Positions 10,491 through 18,311 of a stretch of 22,664 nt of DNA are shown piece by piece (the first letter of the stretch is position 1; every line of letters begins with the position of its first letter). Both the position numbers and the translations under genes were made by a program. Where the stretch lies: assembly GCA_003427395.1 (NCBI GenBank), contig BFEA01000034.1, positions 610,502 through 633,165 of the forward strand, given 5' to 3'. This DNA comes from Chara braunii (Eukaryota; Streptophyta; Charophyceae; Charales; Characeae). The notes under the pieces were generated by a model. That model worked only from the letters and a program-made list of their open reading frames with translations, searched no databases and was not told where the DNA came from.

Positions 10491-12229
10491 ATGGCTGGGT
10501 GAGGGAACTGCTGTACTTGCGGCCTACCGGGGCACTTCTCAAGGGAGTGCAACCAGCGTCTAGGCTACTCATATGGGCGACCTCCGGCAGCAACGGGAGC
10601 CAATGCTCATCCGCTGCTGGCATTGCCAGCACCTGCTACAGTGGCACCACAGGCGGTGACACCGATTGCCACTACAGCTTATGTGGCGAAGCCAAGAGGG
10701 GGCTTCTAGCGAGCCAACCAGGAAACGCTGGATAGATGCAGCGCTTTCATTAGCCGCATGGAGAAGAAGGAAAAAGAGCAGGAGGAGGAGGTGCAGCGAG
10801 TGAAGAAGAAACAAGAAGATGAAGAAACAGCGAATAGGGTGAAGAAAGAAAGAGAAGAGTTTGAGGCACAGATAGGGCAACAGTTGGAAAATCGACTGAC
10901 GGTTCTTCAGGAAGCACTCTTGGGAAAAGGCGGCAGCAAAGCAAAGACTAATGGTGAAAATGACGAACTTAGCAGATTACGAAAGGAGAATAAAGAACTG
11001 CGTGCCAAAATTAATAATAAGGGCAAGACAAGTGAGGCAGAGGTTATTGAGCAGTTGAAGAGAGAGAACGAGGCATTGAGACGAAGCTGAACTGAGGATG
11101 AGAACATGGGAAGAGAACTGGCAAGCTTACGAAGGGAGTTGCACGAATTTAAGGACAACCGAGCGAGCGTAGGGAAGGAGGAGTTTGTGCGCGAGGTCGA
11201 ACGTTTGCACGAGGAATTAGAGCTATTTCGCAAAGAAAAGGCTGAATCAAAGGAGGAAACTAGACAATGGCGTGACCAGGCGCTTCGTCCTGGCAACAAG
11301 CGTGGGCCTATTGGGATGTCGACACCTGAGACCAACTACAGGGCTCGGACAAGGCTGAGGGGGGGGGCTACTCCTGACGAGACGAGGAAAATACGTGATG
11401 AGCTTAGAGAGCTGAAGGAGGAGAAGATTGATATGCAACGCTGCGATCAAGCTGAAGTTGACCTGCTAAAGGAGAAACGGGCAGCTGCCGAATTAAAGCG
11501 CATGCAAGCAAAGAATGAAATACTCAGATTACGGGAAGAGATGAGCAAGCTTTCCACGAAGCAAATGGTGGTTGAAACCCCGAAGGAGAAGGGGACGAAT
11601 CTGACCAAGCAATTGGATGAAGCTGCTACTGAAGTGCAGAAATCAAAGAGGGGTAAGGTTAAGGCCACTCCGAGATGTTTTTTGGTAACTGAGGGTAGTG
11701 CTAAGAAAGCCAATGACATGTTTGTATTCGTTCAAGATGAGAAGAACAGATTGAAGGCGTTATAGAAGAAGCGCCTCGAACCGTTGTGTGTAGCAGCCGG
11801 CATCAAGCACAAGACTATTGATGCATCTGCGGAGGAGTTGGCGCAATACAACGCTGACCAAGTGTTGGCGGCCATAGTGAGCCAGATCCAAAGAACGCAG
11901 GTGCGGATGAGACCGATGAAGGAGGGGACATCTCTACTACGGAGGATGGTAAGAGCGCTGACGTCCAGGAAGTTCCATCTGATACTGCTTGATGGGACTT
12001 CCCGGACGTGACAAAGCTGTGGGGACTTGCTAAATGGTGTCGAAATCAGCGGTCTGAGTCTATTTCCTCTCTGCGCGATGCTAAGCCGAACATGTTTTTC
12101 CAGACTATTGTCCTTCTTCTTATCCTATGTGGTGAGATTTCTTGGGCTACGAAATATAAGTCTCACTTGCTCTTCACTGCGCGGAATGAAGATGATCTCT
12201 TCCACTTCTCTGGGCCTCTGTCTATGTAG
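10491..12229 (+). pseudogene. CCHC zinc-knuckle and coiled-coil ORF of a Penelope-like element, decayed
   Basis: One frame runs from ATG 10491 to about 11900. After M-A-G-stop comes a CCHC knuckle, CCTCGLPGHFSREC (10509-10550, spacing CX2CX4HX4C), which typically binds nucleic acid. A Pro/Ala-rich linker follows, then a long Lys/Glu-rich coiled coil (about 10740-11700). In-frame stops are TGA 10500, TAG 10707, TGA 11088 and TAG 11763. Protein-like sequence resumes in the same frame after each stop, so these are nonsense mutations in one gene. The TGA at codon 4 is what a CGA (Arg) codon gives after CpG decay. Near 11900 the reading shifts frame. The second frame has an acidic stretch, TGA 11990, and then DFPDVTKLWGLAKWCRNQ up to TAG 12227. 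The order matches the N-terminal part of the GIY-YIG protein that follows. Element assignment is inference. Confidence 0.72.
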
Positions 12230-13058
12230 TGATTTCTCCCTGGAATAAACACGCAGTGATTTCTCCCTGGAATAAACACGCTTATGTCGGGTCTACAGGC
12301 CGGTCTCTGGACATCAAGTGGAGCGAACATGCCTATACGGCTTGTGATGAGGGTGTGATCCGGCAAGGAAGATAGAATCATAGGCTATATAACTGGCTCC
12401 GGAGGTGTGGGGCGGGCCAATATGTTGCGTTGCCTCTGTTTAGATGTCAACAGGATGACCTTCTTGATTGGAGAGATCTGTAATCCACCGTACAAATCCG
12501 TACCTGAATAGTAGGGATAGGCCGAGGAAGAAACGTAAATGCAGGTTGGGTAAACGGGAGAGGTTGAGACGGCAGGGAAGGCGTGCAAGTAATTATAGCA
12601 AGAATCGAGGGAAGGATTCCAATCTGTCGGATAAGAGTGTCTGCTTGGAGTTCGAAACTTCAGAGGGTGCGAAGTTCGCTAGTCTGCAAGAACTTCTGAA
12701 AGGATGGCAACAAAAGCGGACGAAGGAATTGACTGTGCATTGTAAGGGAGGTAAGGAATTTTTGGATAGCTGGAGAGTACTAAAAAGATGCTATGGGTCG
12801 TTAGTGATTCAAACCCGTTTTGGGACTGGGCAACTTAAGAAAAACAGGGAATGGTTGAAGCCAGGGATAACTGTTGTTTTCTTGTCCGTAGTGTTTTTTT
12901 GTGCAAAGTTGATATGTCTGAAGCCCAAGCTAAGTGAATTTCCACACACAAGCACGAACAAACATGATGGACGACCTTCCCAGCTGGCAGATTTCCATGT
13001 TGTACCGTTCTGCGTCGTCATTGCAGCTTCTCTGGGTGGACATGCATGCAGTGCATAA
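12196..13058 (+). pseudogene. GIY-YIG endonuclease domain with basic tail, decayed (Penelope-like element)
   Basis: A third frame opens at 12196 and reads VYVVISPWNKHA, repeated once, and then YVGSTGRSLDIKWSEH. This is the GIY-YIG nuclease signature: the VYV is the GIY-equivalent strand and YVG the YIG motif. The usual catalytic Arg after RSL is Lys here (RSLDIKW, codon AAG). TAG 12373 interrupts. The frame then reads LYNWLRRCGAGQYVALPLF, and a frameshift near 12467 leads into ERSVIHRTNPYLNSRDRP, which supplies the family's conserved Glu and Asn. A strongly basic segment (RPRKKRKCRLGKRERLRRQG) and an unrecognised segment up to 13058 follow. N-terminal GIY-YIG is known from the permuted-domain Penelope-like clade (Naiad/Chlamys) of green algae and protists. 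No reverse transcriptase was seen downstream, so the copy appears truncated. A stand-alone GIY-YIG protein is the alternative. Confidence 0.7.
12228..12281 (+). repeat. 27-bp in-frame tandem duplication inside the GIY-YIG domain
   Basis: AGTGATTTCTCCCTGGAATA and the next seven bases occur twice head to tail, at 12228 and 12255, without a mismatch. The unit encodes nine residues (VISPWNKHA) and keeps the frame. It lengthens the spacing between the GIY-equivalent strand and YVG by nine residues. Confidence 0.95.
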
Positions 13059-13419
13059 ACCAATAGGAAATCTTGCAGTCCAGTTGCCCCTCGCGCTAAC
13101 TGGCTTCCGCCCCTGTTGCACTACCGAGGCCTATGCGGAACGCCGCTTTCCTTCCGTGTTGACGGCCGTGGAAGTGTTTTTCAAGCGGGGAAAGGTACTG
13201 ATGGTTTAAACCACCACTGCCTCCGAGCCTCTTTTGCGAGGCGTAGTAGAACTGTGAGCCAAGCTCTAGCCGAAGCGCCAGCACGGTGTTTCTTGTTTTC
13301 TTTTGGCTGATGCCTCCACCCTTTTTGGTCCAGGAGCTCCCAGCCTCTGCCAGCCTCCAAAGAATGAGGTCTAGATTATATTTGGGACTTATTCTCCCAG
13401 CCTGGTCATTTAATTAATG

Positions 13420-13421
<2 letters not shown>
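13059..13421. other. No gene; contains a TIR junction at 13176-13221
   Basis: There is no coding signal after the decayed element. GTTTTTCAAGCGGGGAAAGG followed by TACTGATGGTTTAA (13176-13209) is 32 of 34 identical to 14841-14874, the right end of the TIR element at 14565-14874. It overlaps TTAAACCACCACTGCC (13206-13221), which resembles a left end. Two element ends therefore appear to meet head to head at TTTAAA. Confidence 0.6.

Positions 13422-13450
<29 letters not shown>
13422..13450. repeat. (TC)n microsatellite
   Basis: A pure TC tract of 29 bases. Confidence 0.95.
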
Positions 13451-13452
<2 letters not shown>

Positions 13453-13571
13453 TTCTCCAGAGTGCTGCTGCCGAATCCTGAAGACTACTGACTGCCTCCT
13501 GCCTACCCGTGAAGTGCATGGGAAGTCCCTATGTACTATCTCGGCCTGCCTCCTGACTGCCTCTGACTGCC

Positions 13572-13701
13572 TGCAGTTGCAGGGCGGGCAGTCCAGGAGG
13601 CTGCTCTTGCCAATGCCGCACTGAGCCAGGGGCTGCATGCAGTTGCAGGGCGGGCAGTCCAGGAGGCTGCTCTTGCCAATGCCGCACTGAGCCAGGGGCT
13701 G
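13572..13701 (+). repeat. Recent tandem duplication, period 66 bp
   Basis: A 64-bp block beginning TGCAGTTGCAGGGCGGGCAG and ending GAGCCAGGGGCTG occurs at 13572-13635 and 13638-13701 with no mismatch. Perfect identity among otherwise diverged repeats indicates a young event. The 66-bp period is a multiple of three, but the frames through it show no family. Confidence 0.96.
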
Positions 13702-13718
13702 GCGCTGCAGCTGTCGTG

Positions 13719-13977
13719 GGAACAGGCCAGAAATAGCCTGTTCCTAAAACCCTGGTTTGGTGCCTGAGTTTCGGAGCAGGTCGGTCTGATGAGGGCCCAA
13801 AAATGGCCCTCAGTTTCAGGCTAAAAAGGCTCATGCCGTTTTTAGTCTGAACTGTAGGCCCCTGTTTCCAGCTTTTCGAGCTGAACAGACACAGGGCCTG
13901 TAGGCCCTAAATTTCAGGCTTTCGGCCTGAAATTCAGGCTTTTAGCCTGAAGGACGCAGGGCCTGGAAAATGGCCCT
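13719..13977. other. Cluster of eight consecutive hairpins
   Basis: Adjacent inverted repeats almost tile this 259-bp stretch: GGAACAGGC/GCCTGTTCC (13719-13744), AGGGCC/GGCCCT (13792-13810), a ~15-bp imperfect stem AGTTTCAGGCTAAAAA with its partner (13812-13852) and CTGTT/AACAG with an inner AGCT/AGCT (13862-13888). These are followed by GGGCCT/AGGCCC (13894-13907), ATTTCAGGC/GCCTGAAAT (13911-13933), TTCAGGC/GCCTGAA (13933-13951) and AGGGCC/GGCCCT again (13958-13977). The arms TTCAGGC and GCCTGAA alternate, so several pairings are possible. No open frame explains this. It could be a structured RNA, a foldback element or palindrome-driven amplification. Confidence 0.75.
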
Positions 13978-14288
13978 CGTGTGCAGGCGCAGCATGTAAC
14001 AGTACAGCAGCAGTGGAGATGGATGGTGGCTCTGCTGCAGTAAGTCTTGCCGGAGTGAGGTCAAGAGGATGGATGGGGGGGTTCCTGAGTCGTTTTCTGA
14101 ATTTTGTCTAATTCCGAAGTCTGTCGTAGTAATTTCTAAAGTAGCCCCATTTTTTCCTTAGCCAAGCCGGGTAATGGCCCCGGATCTCAACTTTCGAAGT
14201 CTATGTAAATTTTCATATGGGACGCTGGGCCCGGTTCCCATCACATGCTGCTCCCCACGAATAGATTGGAGCCTTGTTCCCATTATTT
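13978..14288. other. No gene seen
   Basis: Sequence between the hairpin cluster and a poly(A) tract. It could be the 3' part of a plus-strand retroposed unit ending at the poly(A), but no flanking duplication was identified. Confidence 0.4.
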
Positions 14289-14330
14289 AAAAAAAAAAAA
14301 AAAAAAAAAAAAACAAACAAACAAAAAAAA
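14289..14330 (+). repeat. Poly(A)/A-rich tract
   Basis: A long A run followed by CAAACAAACAAAC and eight more A residues, as in the tail of an old retroposon. The boundaries of the retroposed sequence upstream are not resolved. Confidence 0.85.
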
Positions 14331-14564
14331 GGCTCCTGCAGCTCATAGGTTTGTGATCAGACTTGATATCCTCAGGAGGGGGCCGAAAGGGAACTCATCA
14401 ATCGTATGTCTTAACATCATATCGGACTCCTGACACTTCCATCAACTCTACTTTTCTTCATGAAGGACAGTACACTTTTCAACTTGTGAATCTCTAGAAG
14501 TTTCAGCTCGCATATGACCATCAATGCTCTCGTCCGATCTCGGAAGCGCTCAGCAACGAAAGCC

Positions 14565-14874
14565 TTGAACCACCAGTACCCTGCCCAGCTCTCAATACCG
14601 AGCCTACATTCGCCCTGTGCGCCCAAAAAAAAAAATGAAGCGACACAGTCCTGCTTTTGGCTGCACCAGCCCTTTCGGTCCGAAACCCAACCCGGCTATC
14701 GATACCGAGCCTACATTCACGCTGTGCGCCAAAAATGAATGAAGCTACGCGGTCCTGCTTTTGGCTGGCACCACAGTCATTTCCGTCCGGAACCCAACCC
14801 CCCCCACACAAAAACGCAACCATAAACAAGCCGCGGCTTTGTTTTTCAAGTGGGGAAAGGTACTGGTGGTTTAA
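14565..14874. mobile_element. Non-autonomous TIR element (MITE-like), ~310 bp
   Basis: The left end TTGAACCACCAGTACC (14565-14580) and the right end GGTACTGGTGGTTTAA (14859-14874) are inverted repeats matching at 15 of 16 positions, with weaker similarity for a few more bases. Inside is a diverged tandem duplication at offset 107 (ATACCGAGCCTACATTC at 14595 and 14702, both followed by GTCCTGCTTTTGGCTG). No transposase frame is present, so it is non-autonomous. Right-end sequence is also present at 13176-13209, so this is a family. The ends start TTRAA, which could reflect a TTAA-type target, but no target-site duplication was proved. Confidence 0.6.
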
Positions 14875-15369
14875 TGTACTGCTCTGCCCACTCGGTTACC
14901 ATTTTTAAATAATTTTGATAAAAATTCCTGTAGTTGACATCTTGAGGATGCCCATCCTCTGCAAACTATCCATTTCATATCTGACTGCTAACCCCTACAA
15001 AAATGAGGCGCAGCTTGATATATCTTTCATCATTATGAACACGGTACTGACATCAGCCAAGTATTTAGATTCTCCTCCTTGTCGCCTGTAAAGACAACAT
15101 GCAAAACCATATAGTTGTCTTGCTAGGAGGTGTTGATGGCCTTGCAGCTACAACACCTAACGTGACTGAAAGCTGGTGTTGGATGATTGATGGACTACTG
15201 ATCTGAGGTTTGATGTGAAAAAGGAGGTTGTCAAGACATAGCAGATACGCCACCTAACTGTGGGGATGGCCGTGAAGGCCCTACAGGCTGATAGGTGTAG
15301 ACCGAGCTGGAGGAAATTGATGTTCCCCTCAACACTGTATCCATGAATACTATCAACCTATTCACAAGT
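14875..15369. other. No gene recognised
   Basis: Short frames only. No RNA gene, repeat or motif was recognised. Confidence 0.45.
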
Positions 15370-15603
15370 CTAGAATGGAGTCTGATTTGTTTTCCAAGGT
15401 TTGTGCACTCTCACCGAGGCCAGAACATTATTGCTAAACACTTTCTCAGTCTCACTAAGGCCTCTCTCATCTAACTTCCTCAATGCCTCTACGTGCGCCT
15501 CTCTTCCCTTTAAGGATTTTCTTTCTCATGCTTCTCTCTCCTTCGCTGCTGGTCCTTTGAGCTCATTCTCAGCCCTTATTCTACGGCTTTCCTTGTGTGT
15601 AAC
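15370..15603 (-). pseudogene. Charged coiled-coil coding remnant
   Basis: On the minus strand a frame from 15603 to the TAG at 15370-15372 reads THKESRRIRAENELKGPAAK, then a TGA at 15526-15528, then RKSLKGREAHVEALRKLDER and SETEKVFSNNVLASVRVHKPW. The Glu/Lys/Arg-rich heptad-like pattern on both sides of one stop resembles the coiled-coil parts of retroelement proteins. It has no start, no partner domain and no recognised family. The plus strand over the same bases is also open, so coding on this strand is likely but unproved. Confidence 0.35.
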
Positions 15604-16690
15604 ACAATTTGATTTGACTTAGTGACACTGATGAGAACTTGTGACCAACAGAATCCTACTCTCCTAGGGCTTGGAATGAGGCAATGGCTGGTGCACCAGA
15701 TCTTGTTGAGGATCACTTCCTTGCTCTTCTCCTTTCACATGCCTCTTTTTTTCGTGCCTATTATTCACCCAGCAAGTCTTCTACACGCAGATATGTTATC
15801 GGCTACTTTTCAACCTGCCTCTTTGAACTGGGGCCACAGATATCTGTATAAACCCTACACTGCTTCCCCGAAATGCTGACCAACACCGGTACGTAGATGT
15901 TCATGCTGAGCAAAAATGACTAGAACACTACTACCACAAGTGCTACGATTACTTCCAGTTTTCTGGCATCCATGGTTACACTCTTGACTAATGCATAAGA
16001 CAATGTAGTGGCCAATCGATCTAGACAACCGACTTATTAGGCTATATATTGCCCCTTGATCCAACAATTTAATGTGTCTTATAACTAATCAAGTGAAACC
16101 ATAACTGCTACCAACACGCAATATATGAAATTGATAAAACAAGAACATCTAACAATTGAGCATACAGTTGGAACATACCTTTTTCCTCACGCTTCACTCA
16201 ATTCCTTCCTGCCCTTTTGCTTATGACTAGTTTATAAGCAAGACAGCCTTGCGAGAACTTCACAGGGTTCTCAATACCCACAGCTGGAGCAGAGACTCTA
16301 GGATGGCACAAGAGGCCAGTCAGTGTTTGGGTTGCAGGTGATCTTGAGATGAGACGCCGTTGCCTGTGGTATGTGGCCACCCCTACAGACCGGACAGGGC
16401 CGGTTCGGGTGTGGACTGTGGAAGCACCACATCCAATTCTCGCAGTTGCAGTTACTGCATTGAATGCAGTACCTGCCTCCGACATGCTAGGAACATTGAG
16501 GCACGCAAACCGCAATTATACAGGCATCGCCATTCCAGTCCGTCTACAAGTTGGACATTACAAGTCCGGGTGACATACATGAGTGCAATGTGGTCGTCAA
16601 ACATTTGAAAACAAGAGCTTGCATGGGCTATGCCTTCATAATCCTCACGACACAGGATGTGAATCACACGCTAGCCGAATCTCAGATCGA
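15604..16690. other. No gene recognised
   Basis: About 1.1 kb without a supportable gene. A 105-codon minus frame (16198-16515) and overlapping plus frames show no family motif. Confidence 0.45.
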
Positions 16691-16910
16691 CCATCACAGA
16701 GCGCCATAAAGCAAGCTTCTTAAGTTTCTGCAGTCATTGCTCCGTCTCTATGGTCATGCAACGACGTGGGCTGGTCCAAGGTAAGGGTGTTTAGCTGTTG
16801 CAAGATTTGGTCGGCAAAAGCTGGCCTTGGTGGTGGTGATAACCTTTCAGTACAACAACTGTAGGTGGTTCATGCGAGACTATTTTATTCACGAGGCTGC
16901 TGCGCCTGCT
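16690..16910 (-). pseudogene. Coding-like fragment, copy 2 (relative of 4145-4360)
   Basis: Same-orientation diverged copy of the segment at 4145-4360. Here the conserved minus frame reads LSPPPRPAFADQILQQLNTL and runs on through TLDQPTSLHDHRDG, where the other copy has a stop. Similarity extends beyond the frame on both sides (GAATAAAATAGTCTCG against GAGGAAAATGGACTTC upstream), so a genomic segment of about 220 bp was duplicated. The protein family is not recognised. Confidence 0.42.
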
Positions 16911-17015
16911 GCTAGATATCCGCAACGAGACGGACACAACTTATTTCATGCTTGGAGCATGCACGAAAGACACCTGGAATGACAAACTCATTCCGGGGAC
17001 CATAGGCTGTCATGA

Positions 17016-17354
17016 AGCAGATCACTGGATTTACCCAGTCCTGGAAGATCTCCGACCTCCGAGATGCAGTTGATCGGGGAGTTCGTGAACGCGAGGCGTA
17101 GGTGGGATACCAGACCAGACGCGGCAAGGCATGAAGCAACGTCGTCTCTGAGATTCGACTGTGGTTGCATCAGGTGTATGGCTAACGCTGAATCTGGGAC
17201 ATGGAAGGAGAGGATGTGGTGGGTGATGGCATCGGGGATAGCCCAAGCAGTAGAGACACATGCTTTCAATGACAGGTTCCTGAAAACATCGACGACACAT
17301 GGCATGCTCCTGACATGCAAGCAGGAAAGCAGGCTGACGTTCAAAGCTATTTAG
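17016..17354 (+). pseudogene. Possible SET/SMYD-type exon fragment with CxCx2C cluster
   Basis: A plus frame open from the TGA at 17013 to the TAG at 17352 contains GEFVNARRRWDTRPDAARHE, then SSLRFDCGCIRC (about 17142-17177). The FxCxCxRC arrangement resembles the post-SET cysteine cluster of SMYD-type lysine methyltransferases. A helical-looking stretch follows (WKERMWWVMASGIAQAVE). The SET core and MYND finger were not seen in the window, so at best this is one exon or a captured gene fragment. The minus strand is open over the same region, which weakens the case. A chance frame in GC-rich DNA is a real alternative. Confidence 0.25.
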
Positions 17355-18062
17355 ACCACCAGTACATGGGTATGTTGAATACAGGACTCGAACACACCAC
17401 TCTCAGCTTGGCAGGCAAACACCCAACCATAAGGCTAAGTGGGCTGGGGTGAAAGTGAAGCCGCAAGATGAGCACTTCACCCCAACCCAGCACGGAGATC
17501 CCGCGACACCGTGTACTCAACCGCACTCATCCTACACAGACACACTGCCCGTAGTATAAGCTCTACGCTGGTTACTGCACGAAAGCACGTGTATGCCGAA
17601 TACAGGACTCGAACACACAACTCTCAGCTTGGCAGGCAAACACCTAACCATAAGGCTAAGTGGGCTGGGGTGAAAGTGAAGCCCCAAGATGAGCACTTCA
17701 CCCCAACGCGACACGGTGTACCCAACCACACTCATCCTAAATAGCCACACTGCCCGTAGTATAGTCTCTACGTCGGTTACTGCGCGAAAGCACGTGTATG
17801 TCAAATACCGGACTCGAACACACAACTGTCAGTTTGGCAGGCAAAAACACCTAACCATAATGCTAAGCGGGCTGGGGTGAAAGTGAAGCCCCAAGATGAC
17901 CACTTCACCCCACCCCAGTACATGGCCCCAAGCAACTGGAGAACCTGTTTTGAGCCTCTCCTCAAATTTAGGAGGCCGAGCGCCATAGATCAAATGAATC
18001 GGCGGTGGGCGGCCTCCAAAAGGGGACCGCGGCCGATAGCTGTCATGTACTGGTGCTTCAAG
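17349..18062. mobile_element. TIR element carrying a nested tRNA-like array
   Basis: CACCAGTACATG at 17357-17368 and CATGTACTGGTG at 18045-18056 are perfect 12-bp inverted repeats. They extend outward imperfectly to TTTAGAC and TTCAA, and share the ACCACCAGTAC core with the TIR element at 14565-14874. Inside, CCAGTACATGG is directly repeated at 17359-17369 and 17915-17925, exactly bracketing the tRNA-like array. The simplest reading is a small TIR element of roughly 160 bp into which the array inserted, with an 11-bp target-site duplication. No transposase is present. Confidence 0.5.
17370..17914 (-). repeat. Three-unit tandem array of tRNA-like (Gly-GCC-like) repeats
   Basis: Three units start at 17370, 17591 and 17796 (periods 221 and 205). 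On the minus strand each has a B-box GTGTTCGAGTCC (complements at 17384-17395, 17605-17616 and 17810-17821) and, at tRNA spacing upstream, an A-box-like TATGGTTRGGTG (17420-17431, 17641-17652 and 17848-17859). Between them TTTGCCTGCCAAGCTGA forms an anticodon-arm-like stem with loop CTGCCAA, that is GCC in the anticodon position. Acceptor and T stems pair poorly, so these are tRNA-derived repeats, not functional tRNA genes. Each unit also carries a conserved hairpin GGGGTGAAAGTG/CACTTCACCCC just 5' of the tRNA part on the minus strand. The organisation resembles a SINE-type Pol III unit, tandemly repeated. Confidence 0.68.
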
Positions 18063-18167
18063 CATGACATATCAAGGCCACAATGGCGTATAAGGCAAGT
18101 GATAAGAGGGTTGCGTGTGCGAGTGCAAGACAATGGGTCACAATTTACACGGCAGAGGCTGGGAGAG

Positions 18168-18311
18168 ACCATCCCTTCATAGTGTGTGGAGCAGAGGTTA
18201 TACCTTGTGCATTCTAACCGAACTGCAGCTGTGTGGAGACAAAATGGCATGGCACAGACCATCCTCTGGATCTGACCCATCACTATCCGATCCACACAGG
18301 GAAGGGATGGT
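18168..18311. repeat. 144-bp unit bounded by inverted repeats
   Basis: ACCATCCCTTC (18168-18178) and GAAGGGATGGT (18301-18311) are perfect 11-bp inverted repeats. The arms continue inward after a short mismatch as TGTGTGGA (18183-18190) and TCCACACA (18291-18298). The interior has no gene. The size and arm structure fit a small foldback or MITE-like element. No target-site duplication was seen, and the arms are unrelated to the ACCACCAGTAC family. Confidence 0.5.

Noticed and set aside
10500-11090. Selenocysteine decoding of the TGA codons, as reported for some related Penelope-like elements
   Set aside because: TAG stops and frameshifts interrupt the same gene, and no pattern of Cys-position replacement is visible; simple decay explains it.
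10907-11335. Minus-strand Ser/Leu-rich frames over the coiled coil
   Set aside because: Antisense shadow of a Lys/Glu-rich sense frame.
17375-17440. Functional tRNA-Gly(GCC) genes in the 17.4-17.9 kb array
   Set aside because: Boxes and anticodon-like loop are present, but acceptor and T stems do not pair; treated as tRNA-derived repeats.
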